Shown piece by piece: positions 26,084 to 35,436 of a DNA stretch of 64,000 nucleotides. The notes under the pieces are model-generated. The model was not told the DNA's origin. It searched no databases and saw only the letters and a list, made by a program, of their open reading frames with translations. Position numbers and translations under genes: made by a program. The DNA comes from a bacterium (lineage in GTDB: Bacteria > Pseudomonadota > Alphaproteobacteria > Caulobacterales > Hyphomonadaceae), in the NCBI GenBank assembly GCA_016125045.1, contig WGML01000005.1, positions 124,001 to 188,000 of the forward strand, given 5' to 3'. Numbering within the stretch: the first letter of the stretch is position 1; each line of letters starts with the position of its first letter.

Positions 26084-27400
26084 ATGGACCTCAATCCAAC
26101 GCCCGCCCTCCCCCCGCCCGACCGGCGCGGCGCCTTCTTTCTCCTCTTCTGCTGCCTGCTCGCGGTCGGAGCCGGCAACACGATGCTCACCGCCGCCGTG
26201 CTTCCGCCGCTGACCCGCGAGCTCGGCCTGCCCGACTGGACCGCTGGCGCGATCTTCTCGCTCTCCGCCGCGGTGTGGGTCGTCACCGCGCCTTTCTGGG
26301 GCGCGCGGTCCAACCTCTGGGGTCGTCGGCGCGTTACAGCGATCGGGATGGTTGGCTTTGCGGTCTCGATGTTGCTCTTCGGCCTCACCTCCGTCCTGGC
26401 GCTGCTCGGCTGGATTTCGGGATGGCTGCTCATCTTCTGCCTGCTCCTCGCCTCGCGAACCATGTTCGGCATATTCGGATCAGCGACCAACCCGGCCGCG
26501 CAGGCTTATGTCGCCGACCGCACCGACCGGGAGGAGCGCACCGAACACATAGCAACCCTCACGTCCGGCTTCACCCTCGGACAGATCGCCGGTCCCGCGG
26601 CCGCAGCCGTGCTGATCACCGTTGGCACCCTCGCGTCACCGACTGTTGGCCTGGTCGCCCCGGTCTTCGTGATCACAGTGATCGCATTCCTCATCGCCGG
26701 ACTCGTCGCCTTCCGCCTGCCTGAAAACCGCAAGCCTGTGTCCGACGCGGGGCTCGCCCGCGCCGGCGTGCGCGGGCTGTGGCGCGACCGGCGGATCTTT
26801 CCCTTTCTGCTCTACGCCGTCGGACTGTCGCTTGTGACCGGCGTTCTCAGCCAGACCTTCCCGTTCGCGATCATGGACCGGCTGGGCGTCTCGGGAGCCG
26901 CCTCCGCGCAATATACGGGTCCGGCGATGACGCTCGGCGCGATGGCGAGCCTCATCGCCCAGCTGGTCCTCATCCCAAGGCTGAAACTGCCGGTGCGCTC
27001 CCTCATGGTGGCGGGCGCGTTCCTGCTTTGCGGCGCTTCGCTCACAATGGTCTGGGCGGGCGACTTCGCGATCTTCGCTTTCGGACAAATCCTGTTCGGA
27101 TTAGGTCAGGGGCTCGCCAGACCGGGCTTCTCCGCGGGCGCCTCGCTCGCCGCCGAACCCGAGGTTCAAGGAGACGTCGCCGGGCTGGTGACGGCGGCGA
27201 ACGGCATGGGCTTCGTCGTCTCGCCGCTGTTCGGCCTCTGGATGTATGAGAATGTCGACGACGCCGCTCCGTTCGCCTTCTGCACGATCGTTCTCCTGAT
27301 GATGGCGGCCTACGCCTGGCGAACGGCGCGCCCGCTCTCCGCCGCCCCGGTCGAACGAACGGGCTCGGACGACCGCCCCCCGCCAGCGTCTCCGGACTAG
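26084..27400 (+). CDS. MFS transporter (probable drug or metabolite efflux)
   Basis: Twelve-TM major facilitator. The loop 2-3 signature is present in altered form (GARSNLWGRRRVTAIG), followed by TM5 motif-C-like FTLGQIAGPAAAAVLI, the antiporter pattern, suggesting export. 438 residues from the chosen ATG (MDLNPTPALPPPDRRG); the frame extends 17 codons upstream. The Pro-rich N- and C-terminal tails are probably disordered. Substrate unknown. Convergent with the transglycosylase gene. Confidence 0.88.
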   Translation: MDLNPTPALPPPDRRGAFFLLFCCLLAVGAGNTMLTAAVLPPLTRELGLPDWTAGAIFSLSAAVWVVTAPFWGARSNLWGRRRVTAIGMVGFAVSMLLFGLTSVLALLGWISGWLLIFCLLLASRTMFGIFGSATNPAAQAYVADRTDREERTEHIATLTSGFTLGQIAGPAAAAVLITVGTLASPTVGLVAPVFVITVIAFLIAGLVAFRLPENRKPVSDAGLARAGVRGLWRDRRIFPFLLYAVGLSLVTGVLSQTFPFAIMDRLGVSGAASAQYTGPAMTLGAMASLIAQLVLIPRLKLPVRSLMVAGAFLLCGASLTMVWAGDFAIFAFGQILFGLGQGLARPGFSAGASLAAEPEVQGDVAGLVTAANGMGFVVSPLFGLWMYENVDDAAPFAFCTIVLLMMAAYAWRTARPLSAAPVERTGSDDRPPPASPD

Positions 27401-27456
27401 GAACGCGGCGAGGAACCGGCGGGTGCGGCCGACGGGACGCGCGTCAGGCCTGAAAC

Positions 27457-28758
27457 CTAGCTTGCGACCTTCCGCAGCGCGTCCAGCATCTGCACGGTCG
27501 GGAAACCATCCGCGACGAGGCCCTGGGCTTTCTGGAACCGCTGCAGCGCGGCGCGGGTGTTGCGCCCGATGATCCCGTCCGCGCCGCCGGCATTGTGGCC
27601 GAGCGCGTTGAGCCGCGTCTGCAGTTCGATCACCTCGTCCTTCGTCAGCATCTTGATGTCCGTCGGCCACGGACGCGACAGATCCGGTCGCCCGGCGAGC
27701 CGATCGGCCAGCAATCCCACCGCGAGCGCATAACTGTCGGCATTGTTGTAGCGCTTGATGACGCCAAAATTGTCGAACAGCAGGAAGGCAGGACCATAAG
27801 ACCCGGCGGGCAGGAAGAGTTCGGCGCTCGTCTGGTCGGAGGGCGCGAACGCAGCCGCCGTGGCGGGCGTGAGCCCCGCTTCCTTCCACTTCGCGACCGA
27901 CTGCTTGCGACCGTCTCCGAGACTGTAGTCAAACCCGTCCGGAAGACGCGCTTCGACCGCCCACGGCTCTCCCTTGCGCCAGCCCGACACGGTGAGGTAG
28001 TTCGCCGCCGACGCCAGCGCGTCGCCCGCATTGCCCCACAAATCCTTCTTGCCGTCACGGTCGAAATCCCGTGCGTGAGCAAGGAAGGTCGAGGGCATGA
28101 ACTGCGTCTGGCCCACCGCCCCGGCCCACGACGCCCGCGCGAACTGCGCCCGTTCGGCCACGCCGTCCTCGATCAGCCTCATCGCCGCGAGCAATTCGGT
28201 CTCGCCGAGCTCCTTGCGCCGGCCGGTGTAGGCGAGCGTCGCGAGCGCGCGCATGCCGTCGATATTGCCGATGAAGCCGCCATAGCTCGACTCCATGCCC
28301 CAGATCGCGGTCACGATCTCCCGCGGCGTCGCGTAGGATGTCTCGATCGCGTCGAACACCTCCTTGTTGTCCTGCAGGCGGCGCTGTCCGTTGGTGATCC
28401 GGGTCGGCGACACCGCGGACTTCGCATAGTCCCAGATCGGCTTGACGAATTCGGCCTGCTCGAAACTGGCGGTCTGCACCTGCTGATCGAGCGGCGTCAG
28501 ACCATCGAGCACCGACACGATCACCGCGCGCGACCGCCCCTGCGACAGCGCGCGCGTCGCAAAACCCGTCCGCCAGGAATCGAACGCGGGCACGCCGGAC
28601 GACGCGAAATTCCAGTTCGCGGTCGGCAGCGGCGCGCTTGGCGGCGGCGGCGGAGCGGGACTACGCGCGTCCCCTCCCCCCGATTGCGGTTCTGGAGCCG
28701 CGCATGCGGCGACCACCAGCAGACAAAGCGACGAAGCGAACTGAATGATGGACTGCAT
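27457..28758 (-). CDS. MltB-type lytic murein transglycosylase lipoprotein with peptidoglycan-binding domain
   Basis: Membrane-anchored enzyme that cleaves peptidoglycan glycan strands to 1,6-anhydro-muropeptides. Lipobox VAAC (Cys19), Pro-rich linker to about residue 45, SLT2/MltB-like domain with catalytic Glu156 in IWGMESSYGG and the family block WAGAVGQTQFMPSTFLAHARDFD, then a C-terminal PG_binding_1 domain (VIELQTRLNALGHNAGGADG, NTRAALQRFQKAQGL). The ATG at 28758 has AGGA at 8 bases; the one at 28764 is too close. Confidence 0.93.
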   Translation of the reverse strand: MQSIIQFASSLCLLVVAACAAPEPQSGGGDARSPAPPPPPSAPLPTANWNFASSGVPAFDSWRTGFATRALSQGRSRAVIVSVLDGLTPLDQQVQTASFEQAEFVKPIWDYAKSAVSPTRITNGQRRLQDNKEVFDAIETSYATPREIVTAIWGMESSYGGFIGNIDGMRALATLAYTGRRKELGETELLAAMRLIEDGVAERAQFARASWAGAVGQTQFMPSTFLAHARDFDRDGKKDLWGNAGDALASAANYLTVSGWRKGEPWAVEARLPDGFDYSLGDGRKQSVAKWKEAGLTPATAAAFAPSDQTSAELFLPAGSYGPAFLLFDNFGVIKRYNNADSYALAVGLLADRLAGRPDLSRPWPTDIKMLTKDEVIELQTRLNALGHNAGGADGIIGRNTRAALQRFQKAQGLVADGFPTVQMLDALRKVAS

Positions 28759-28906
28759 CGACATGATCCTGCTTGATCCCCGCAAGGGAAGCCCGACCTC
28801 AAGGACTAGCGCGCAAGAGTGACAAGAAACTGTTGGCGGCATTGTGTCCATCCGATCACACCGCCGAGAGGCAAGTTCCTCGCCACTCCGTTCCAGGCCG
28901 GACCGC

Positions 28907-29308
28907 TCATCCCGCCTCGGCCCCGAATGTCGCAAAGTCCGAGAGGAGACGCGCCCACGCTTCCTCCTCGGTGTGTCCCCATCGGTCCCCCAGCACATCA
29001 CGGCTCACATCGCGGATGGCGATGAACAGATCATCGAATCGATCTTCTGGAACGCCATAGCCCGGATGGTGGGACCGCTCTGCGGCGATCACATTGCGCG
29101 CAAGGACTCCCCCGGAGATATGATCCAGGATGCAGGTCACGCAGGTCTCGATCATCGATCCCCTGACGCCGCCATCGGTGTCGAGAACGAACAGTGCCTC
29201 ATAATCCGGCCGCGTTGCAAACAGGCGTGCGAACACCAGTTCCGTGGGGTCTCCGACCTCGTCCGCCAGCCGCTCCAGCACGCGCGTGATCACTTCCCGG
29301 TCCGGCAT
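28907..29308 (-). CDS. Globin-like heme protein
   Basis: 133 residues with the layout of a single-domain globin: N-terminal helices ending ARLFATRPDYEALFVLD (A-C region), a central helix MIETCVTCILDHI, then the F-helix region ERSHHPGYGVPEDRFDDLF holding a candidate proximal His and the globin-typical yGV, and a final helix with W...EEEAWARLLSDF. Family members bind O2 or NO or act as sensors; function here is open. The proximal His choice between two adjacent His residues is uncertain. Divergent from metY. Confidence 0.75.
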   Translation of the reverse strand: MPDREVITRVLERLADEVGDPTELVFARLFATRPDYEALFVLDTDGGVRGSMIETCVTCILDHISGGVLARNVIAAERSHHPGYGVPEDRFDDLFIAIRDVSRDVLGDRWGHTEEEAWARLLSDFATFGAEAG

Positions 29309-29383
29309 GGCGCTCCCACCCGTCGGCGGCTATGAACCGGCGGGACTCCCCGCCCACCCGAACAGGCATCAGGAACCACCATC

Positions 29384-30679
29384 ATGGCCGACCGCCCTCT
29401 CCATCCTGAAACCCTCGCCCTGCACGCCGGATGGCGAGCGGATCCGACGACCGGCGCGGTCGCGCCCCCCATCTTCCAGACCACGTCCTATCAGTTCCAG
29501 TCGACCGACCACGCGGCGAACCTGTTTGCGCTGAAAGAACTCGGCAACATCTACACCCGCATCGGCAACCCGACGACCGACATTCTGGAACAACGCCTCG
29601 CCGCACTCGAAGGCGGCGCCGCCGCGCTCGCCGTCTCGTCGGGACAGGCCGCGTCCGCCTTCGCGCTTCAGAACCTCGCGCGCGCGGGCGACAACATCGT
29701 CAGCTCCACCGATCTCTATGGCGGCACCTGGAACCTTTTCGCCAACACCCTGCCCGACCTTGGAATCGAGGTCCGGTTCGTGGACCCGGCGGACCCCGAA
29801 GCCTTCCGGCGCGCCACCGACGATCGAACGCGCGCCTACTACGCCGAGACCCTGCCCAATCCGAAGCTGCGGGTGTTTCCGATCGCAGAGGTCGCGGCGA
29901 TCGGGCGGCCGCTCGGAATTCCCCTCATCATGGACAACACCGCCGCCCCGCTCCTCGCCCGGCCGTTCGACCACGGGGCGGCGGTCGTGGTCTATTCGAC
30001 GACGAAATATCTGGGTGGTCACGGCACGTCCATCGGCGGCGCGATCATCGACGGCGGCAATTTCGAGTGGGACGCAATCCCCGCGCGCCAGCCGCTGCTC
30101 AATACGCCCGACAAATCCTACCACGGCGCCGTGTGGAGCCAGGCGGCGAAGCCGCTTGGCCCGATCGCCTACATCCTTCGGGCTCGGGTCATCCTCCTGC
30201 GCGATCTCGGATCGGCGCTGTCTCCGTTCAATGCGTTCCAGACGCTTCAGGGGGTTGAGACCCTGGCGCTGCGCATGCCGCGGCACTGCGAGAACGCCCG
30301 CAAGGTCGCCGATTTCCTCGCCGCTCGGCCGGAGATCGCGGCCGTCATCCACCCCGCCCGTCAGTCCGGAACCGAACGGGAGCGCGCGGATCGCTACCTG
30401 AAGGGCGGCTATGGTGGGCTTGTCGGCTTTGAGCTGAAGGCGGGAATGGAGGCCGGCAGACGCTTCATCGATGCGCTGAAGCTGTTCTACCACGTCGCCA
30501 ATATCGGCGACGCCCGCAGCCTCGCGATCCATCCGGCGTCGACGACGCATTCCCAGCTATCGGCCGAAGACCGGCTCGCGACCGGCGTCAGCGACGGCTA
30601 TGTGCGCCTGTCGGTCGGGATCGAGCACATCGACGATATTCTCGCCGACCTCGACCAGGCGCTGTCAGCCGTCGGCTGA
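29384..30679 (+). CDS. metY: O-acetylhomoserine sulfhydrylase, PLP-dependent
   Basis: Cys/Met metabolism PLP enzyme converting O-acetylhomoserine and sulfide to homocysteine. Features include the start LHPETLALHAGWRADPTTGA, YTRIGNPTTDILEQRLAALE, SSGQAASAFA, the PLP Lys in VVYSTTKYLGGHGTS, the long insertion (about 30 residues) after it typical of MetY rather than MetB/MetZ, and HPASTTHSQLS near the C-terminus. 431 residues, right for MetY. AGGA precedes the ATG. The 75-base leader shows no SAM riboswitch I could recognise. Confidence 0.93.
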   Translation: MADRPLHPETLALHAGWRADPTTGAVAPPIFQTTSYQFQSTDHAANLFALKELGNIYTRIGNPTTDILEQRLAALEGGAAALAVSSGQAASAFALQNLARAGDNIVSSTDLYGGTWNLFANTLPDLGIEVRFVDPADPEAFRRATDDRTRAYYAETLPNPKLRVFPIAEVAAIGRPLGIPLIMDNTAAPLLARPFDHGAAVVVYSTTKYLGGHGTSIGGAIIDGGNFEWDAIPARQPLLNTPDKSYHGAVWSQAAKPLGPIAYILRARVILLRDLGSALSPFNAFQTLQGVETLALRMPRHCENARKVADFLAARPEIAAVIHPARQSGTERERADRYLKGGYGGLVGFELKAGMEAGRRFIDALKLFYHVANIGDARSLAIHPASTTHSQLSAEDRLATGVSDGYVRLSVGIEHIDDILADLDQALSAVG

Positions 30680-30693
30680 CGCGCCGGTCCCGC

Positions 30694-32922
30694 CTATCGC
30701 CTGACGTTCAGCGACACGCCGATGATGCGCGGCTCGTTGACGAACGCCGTGTTGTTGTTGAAGTCGATCGCGCCCTTGATGTTGTCCTCGTCGGTGATGT
30801 TCCGGGCGAAGAGGGCGACCTCCCAGGATCCGTCCGACCTTGCATAGCCGAGCTTCAGGCCGCCTTCGAACTGGTCGTCCGTCTGGAACTCGACCGACTC
30901 GTAGAGGAACAGGTTCGTCTTGCCCTGATAGGCCCAGTCGGTGAAGGCGAAGAGTTCGCCGTCGGCTCCGAAGGGCACGGCATAACGGGCGGTGATGTCC
31001 GCGATCATCTCGGGCGCGTTCGGGAACGGGTTGCCGTTCACCAGGGCGCGGGTCGCTCCGCCCCGGACCACGGTCGGATCGGTGACCGTGCACTGGGCGC
31101 AGATGCCGACTGCGAGGCTTGAGTCCTTCAACTCCGTGTCGGTGTAGCTTAGGCCGCCGGTGAAAGTCAGATAAGGGGTCGGCTGGAAGGCCGCATCAAC
31201 CTCCAGGCCCCAGGCGTCGCCCTTGCTGGCGTTGACGAGCTGCACGGTGTTTCCCGCCCCGCCGACCGCCGTCAGCTGAATGTCGGACACCGTGTAGGTG
31301 TAGACAGCCCCGTTGAGACGCAGCGCTCCGCCGGCGAGCACCGACTTCCAGCCGGCCTCCCATGACAGGATCGTCTCGGACTGCGCCACGGACGGATCTG
31401 CGAAGAACGCAACGTCGCGGCCCTGGATGGTCGGCCCACGGAAACCGTCCGCGACCCGCCCATAGACGCTCACCGTGGGGGTGAGATCATACATCCCGCT
31501 CAGCTCCCAGCTCAGATGCTGGTCAGACACCGAGCGGTTCTGTCTGGGATTCGCGAGCACGGTGAGTTCCTTGTCGTCACGCGTGAACCGCAGGCCGCCG
31601 GTCGTGGTGAAGCGATCGGTCCAGTCATAGCTCGCCTGTCCGAACACCGCCCAGGAGTCGTTCTCGTGCCGCAGCGACGCCGGCGGCGGGAAACCCGTCG
31701 GGCCGAACGTCGTCACGGTGAACTCACTCCGGAAGGCGAAGACGCCGGCCTGCCAGGTCAGTCGTTCACCCGATGGGCTCGCGATCCGCACCTCCTGCGT
31801 GAACTGGTCGAGATCGTCGAGCGTGTCCTGCGTGTCGGAGGCGAAGGGCAATTCCGGATAGGTGAAGGGACCCGTGAAATTGAACGTGTAGGGACCCGCC
31901 GAGCCATCGATGTCGCCGCGGCTGAAGCCCTCCGTGGTCTCGTATGCGGTGATCGACGTCACCGTCAGCGGACCTGCGTCATAGACAATGTTCGCCGACG
32001 TCCCCCAGCCGCGATAGGCCTGACGGTTGCCGCCGCCGCCGTCGAACGACACGCGGTCGCGTTCGTAACGAGCGTTCAGGCCGCTCGACCCCCGGTCGAT
32101 CACATTCGCGCGGAACAGCGCCGAGGTTCCCTCATAGTCGCGCCCGTGGACATTGAGCAGGATGTCGAGCCGGTCGCTTGGCGTCACGAGCACCTGAAGC
32201 CGGCCCGCAAGCTCGTCGAACGCGCCAAGGTCGTTTGCTCCCGGCGTTGTTGTATTGTCGACCCAATCATTGCGATGCTGGTACAGGCCCGACAGCCGGA
32301 CGGAGACGAGATCTTCGATCAACGCGCCGCCGACGCCCGCATCCACCGTCATCGTGCCGAAGCTTCCGATCGACGCCTGCCCCCGCGCCTCGAACTCATC
32401 GCTGGGCTTGATGCTCTTGAAGCGGATGATTCCCGCGGTCGTGTTGCGGCCGAACAATGTACCCTGCGGTCCGCGATAGACCTCGACCTGCTCCAGGTCG
32501 AACAGCGGCATGCTCTTCAGCGCGACATTCTCGAGCACCACGTCGTCCATGATGACCGACACCGGCTGGGACGCCGCAAGATCGAAATCCGTGTTGCCGA
32601 GCCCGCGAATATAGAAGCGCGGCGCCGCGCGCCCGTTGGAGCTTTCCGCGTAGACGCCCGGAACGCGCGTCGCGATGGCGAGAATGTCCTCCCCGCCACT
32701 GAACAGGGTCGAAAGCTGCTCCTCGCCGAGCGTCGCCGCCGAAACCGGCACATCCTGGAGATTTTCGTCCCGCTGTTGTGCGGTGACGATGATCACGTCC
32801 ACGCCGGACTGCGGTCCGGTCGGGGCCTGTTGCGCGAACGCCGGCGCCGAGGTCAACACGGCGAGCCACGCGACGCCGGCCAGGAACCTGCCCGAAATCA
32901 AACCCTTTGAGTGTCTGCGCAT
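30694..32922 (-). CDS. TonB-dependent receptor
   Basis: Outer-membrane 22-strand barrel importing a large or scarce substrate using TonB energy. Signal peptide (LAGVAWLAVLTSAPAFAQQ), a TonB-box-like VIIVTAQQRDENLQ, plug domain with RFYIRGLGNTDFD and QVEVYRGPQGTLFGRNTTAG, and barrel strands ending FARNITDEDN and the final GVSLNVRR. It lacks the usual C-terminal aromatic residue. About 742 residues from the MRRHSKG start. Substrate unknown; no siderophore or sugar genes adjoin. Tail-to-tail with metY, 14 bases apart. Confidence 0.93.
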   Translation of the reverse strand: MRRHSKGLISGRFLAGVAWLAVLTSAPAFAQQAPTGPQSGVDVIIVTAQQRDENLQDVPVSAATLGEEQLSTLFSGGEDILAIATRVPGVYAESSNGRAAPRFYIRGLGNTDFDLAASQPVSVIMDDVVLENVALKSMPLFDLEQVEVYRGPQGTLFGRNTTAGIIRFKSIKPSDEFEARGQASIGSFGTMTVDAGVGGALIEDLVSVRLSGLYQHRNDWVDNTTTPGANDLGAFDELAGRLQVLVTPSDRLDILLNVHGRDYEGTSALFRANVIDRGSSGLNARYERDRVSFDGGGGNRQAYRGWGTSANIVYDAGPLTVTSITAYETTEGFSRGDIDGSAGPYTFNFTGPFTYPELPFASDTQDTLDDLDQFTQEVRIASPSGERLTWQAGVFAFRSEFTVTTFGPTGFPPPASLRHENDSWAVFGQASYDWTDRFTTTGGLRFTRDDKELTVLANPRQNRSVSDQHLSWELSGMYDLTPTVSVYGRVADGFRGPTIQGRDVAFFADPSVAQSETILSWEAGWKSVLAGGALRLNGAVYTYTVSDIQLTAVGGAGNTVQLVNASKGDAWGLEVDAAFQPTPYLTFTGGLSYTDTELKDSSLAVGICAQCTVTDPTVVRGGATRALVNGNPFPNAPEMIADITARYAVPFGADGELFAFTDWAYQGKTNLFLYESVEFQTDDQFEGGLKLGYARSDGSWEVALFARNITDEDNIKGAIDFNNNTAFVNEPRIIGVSLNVRR

Positions 32923-32982
32923 TGTGAACTTCGCCCCGCTCGCCACTTCGGCCTTCGACTTAAGGAAGTCGGCGTAGCGCAG

Positions 32983-34200
32983 TCACGCGGATTCACGATC
33001 TGGATTCCCCCGAACGGCGAATTTGTCCGAACACTGTGCGATTTCGGTCACGAAGAGGCGCCCTCGCATCGCGTTCGCCGTCGCGGCGCCAAGCCTCGCA
33101 ATCACGGCGCGCCACTGGGGCAGTCGCCGCTCGCTTCCCTCCGCCAGCAGGAGACACAGCCCAACGACACCGGCCAGCAGCACCGCAGCGTGCAGCGGAT
33201 TGGCGGGGTCATATCCGGGCAGCGCCGACCCGAGTTTCAGGAGCGGCATGTGGAACAGGTAGAGGGAGAAGGTTCGCCCCGCGACCCACCGGATCGCCCC
33301 CGCGGCGGACTGAGGGGCGCCGGCGCGGTCGCGCACCAGCGCTGCGACCCCGAGGAAGTGGGCGCTGAACAGACCAGCGAGCACGAAGTTCCAGATGAAC
33401 TCATCGGAAAACCCGAACAGCGCGTTTGGATGGATGCGGCCGAAGAGCAGCCACGTCAGATGCGTGAGATGCTGCGGCGCCTCAACCGTCAGCAGCGCCG
33501 CGTAGGCGATCCAGGGGCCGATCGCGAGTCGCCACGCCCTGCCCCGTGCAAGTCCATTCGCCGCCCCGGCCTGCAACCAGCGGTGAAGCGCCACCCCCGC
33601 AAGCCAGCAGGGCGCCAGCAGCAGAACCTTCGGGCCGAGCAGCAGCGCGGTCAGCGCGATCGCCCAGACGCGCACCCGGCCTCGCAGATAGAAGGCCATG
33701 CCGAACAGCACATAATACCAGAACTCGTAAGCGACCGACCAATAGGGACCGTTGGCGGCGATGCGCTGGCTGTCCCACCAGACATAGTTCGTGAAGGTCA
33801 GGCCCCTCAGCGTCTGCTCGAACACATCGGACCATGCGAGGCGCGCGTGCGACACCGGGTCGATCGCATGCATCAGCGCCGCGCACGCAAAGGAGAGCGC
33901 GAGCGCCGGGATCGCCACACTGTAGAGCCGGGACACGCGCGCCAGCGCATACGCGCCCGGCGTTGCATCCTTCACGCTCGTGGTGTGGGCGATGACCAGG
34001 CCGGACAGAACGAAGAACAGCACGACAGCATCGCTGCCGAGGTTCAGGTCGCGCACCCATTGCAGTCCGCCGCCCGACGCCCAGGGATAGGCGAGGTGCG
34101 ACACCAGCACGACTGCCGCCGCCGCAACCCTCGCCGCATCGAGATACAGCGAGAGGCCCTGCCCGATCGCGGGCGTCCTTGCTGGCGCGGCGCTCGTCAT
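32983..34200 (-). CDS. Acyltransferase family 3 (OafA/YrhL-like) membrane protein
   Basis: Integral membrane O-acyltransferase that decorates an envelope glycan or lipid. Ten or so TM segments; TM1 LDAARVAAAAVVLVSHLAYP with the conserved His, FFVLSGLVIA, and YWSVAYEFWYYVLFG (the SxxxE/W block) fit Acyl_transf_3. A long basic C-terminus (about 60 residues) extends past the last helix. Its ATG overlaps the stop of the sterol-desaturase gene by 4 bases, so the two are coupled and may act on the same lipid-type substrate. Confidence 0.85.
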   Translation of the reverse strand: MTSAAPARTPAIGQGLSLYLDAARVAAAAVVLVSHLAYPWASGGGLQWVRDLNLGSDAVVLFFVLSGLVIAHTTSVKDATPGAYALARVSRLYSVAIPALALSFACAALMHAIDPVSHARLAWSDVFEQTLRGLTFTNYVWWDSQRIAANGPYWSVAYEFWYYVLFGMAFYLRGRVRVWAIALTALLLGPKVLLLAPCWLAGVALHRWLQAGAANGLARGRAWRLAIGPWIAYAALLTVEAPQHLTHLTWLLFGRIHPNALFGFSDEFIWNFVLAGLFSAHFLGVAALVRDRAGAPQSAAGAIRWVAGRTFSLYLFHMPLLKLGSALPGYDPANPLHAAVLLAGVVGLCLLLAEGSERRLPQWRAVIARLGAATANAMRGRLFVTEIAQCSDKFAVRGNPDRESA

Positions 34201-35267
34201 GCCGCGCGCACGCCGACCGGAGGGTCGTCGGCGGCGCCCTTGTCCTCACGACCTGAAAGCTCGCGCGCGAAGGCGCGGATCGGCTCCAGATAGGCGTCCT
34301 TGAGCGTCGGATGCGGCTGCGCGGGTGACGCTCCGGTGGCCCCCGGATTGTCCACGACGCCGAAAGAAATCTCCTCTCGGCCGTTCGGAATGTAGATCGT
34401 ACCGAACATCCAGTCCCACAGCGCGAACACCTCGCCGTAATTGCGGTCGTAGTGCTTCGGGTCGATCGAATGGTGGATCTGATGCATCGCCGGGCTGATG
34501 AAGACGCGGCTCAGAACCGGACCGAACTCGATCCAGATGTGTGAATGGCGAAGATTCGCGCCGACGAAGTTGAACATCATGTAGACGGCGTTGACGCCCA
34601 TGATCGTCCAAACCCCGTGCTGGTCGAACACCACCGCGATCACCCCGATCACCGGTCCCGCGATCAGGGGCTGGATCAGGCTGCTGATGAAGCTGTAGAC
34701 GGGATGCTTGCGATAGAGCGTCAGCGGGGTCAGAACCTCCGCGGAATGATGCACCCGGTGGAACGGCCACAACGCCTTGTTCTCATGCGTCAGCCGGTGC
34801 GTCACATAGGTCGCGAAATCATTGGCCATCGCCATCATGAGCGCGCAAAGCGCGAGCGCCCAGAACGCCTGCCCGTCCAGCGCGAGGCCGCCGAGAACCG
34901 GCTCCAGAACCGAAGCGGTCGCCGCCGCGATGGCGCTGATCGAAACGAGCTTCACCCCGGCTGCCTTGAAGCTCACGAAATGGTTGGCGATGTAGATTTT
35001 CAGATCGACCAGGCTCGATCGCGACAGATACATCTTCGCCGGAAAGATGAACCCGAGCGGTCCCGAGCCACTCACATTCGTCGCATCCCCCGGCCGCCGC
35101 GCATGGAGCCAGTAGACCGCCGCGCCGCAGGCGATGAAGACGATGAAATTCATATAGAAGAGCCGCGAGTCCGGCCCGATCAGAAACGGCTCGGCGAGCA
35201 TGCTCCCGAGTCCGGCGAGCCACGCGCCCGCGCCCGCTGCATCCGTCGCTGTTTCCGCTCCCGCCAT
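34197..35267 (-). CDS. Sterol desaturase / fatty-acid hydroxylase superfamily protein
   Basis: Membrane di-iron oxygenase. The histidine clusters are visible: THRLTHENKALWPFHRVHHSAE (HxxxH and HxxHH) and SPAMHQIHHSIDPKHYDRNYG. Four or five TM helices. It fits the family that hydroxylates or desaturates sterols, fatty acids or ornithine lipids; the substrate cannot be chosen. GGGAG lies 6 bases before the ATG. Coupled (ATGA) to the acyltransferase gene downstream. Confidence 0.88.
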   Translation of the reverse strand: MAGAETATDAAGAGAWLAGLGSMLAEPFLIGPDSRLFYMNFIVFIACGAAVYWLHARRPGDATNVSGSGPLGFIFPAKMYLSRSSLVDLKIYIANHFVSFKAAGVKLVSISAIAAATASVLEPVLGGLALDGQAFWALALCALMMAMANDFATYVTHRLTHENKALWPFHRVHHSAEVLTPLTLYRKHPVYSFISSLIQPLIAGPVIGVIAVVFDQHGVWTIMGVNAVYMMFNFVGANLRHSHIWIEFGPVLSRVFISPAMHQIHHSIDPKHYDRNYGEVFALWDWMFGTIYIPNGREEISFGVVDNPGATGASPAQPHPTLKDAYLEPIRAFARELSGREDKGAADDPPVGVRAA

Positions 35268-35436
35268 GGGGGTCTCCCTTGTGCGGAGACCCTACAAAAA
35301 CAGGCTTAGCGGCCGGTGAAGGTCGAATATGGAAATTTCGTTCTCCGGTGAACCGGTGTACAAACGATGCTGCTCGGGTCGGCTAGGCCCGTCGCACGGA
35401 ACGGGACCGGCGACCAGCCGAACACGCGAGCGACCC

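Noticed and set aside
29309..29383. SAM-responsive riboswitch before metY
   Set aside because: The 75-base leader lacks the conserved SAM-II or SAM-V core sequences and pseudoknot partners I know; only a Shine-Dalgarno is evident.
31516..32910. 464-residue plus-strand open frame
   Set aside because: Shadow of the TonB receptor gene; no domain, His/Arg/Asp-rich throughout.
35329..35436. 36-residue N-terminal extension of the TIR protein
   Set aside because: The extension has no homology-like features and the TIR domain begins right after the MSRQIF Met; kept only as an alternative start.
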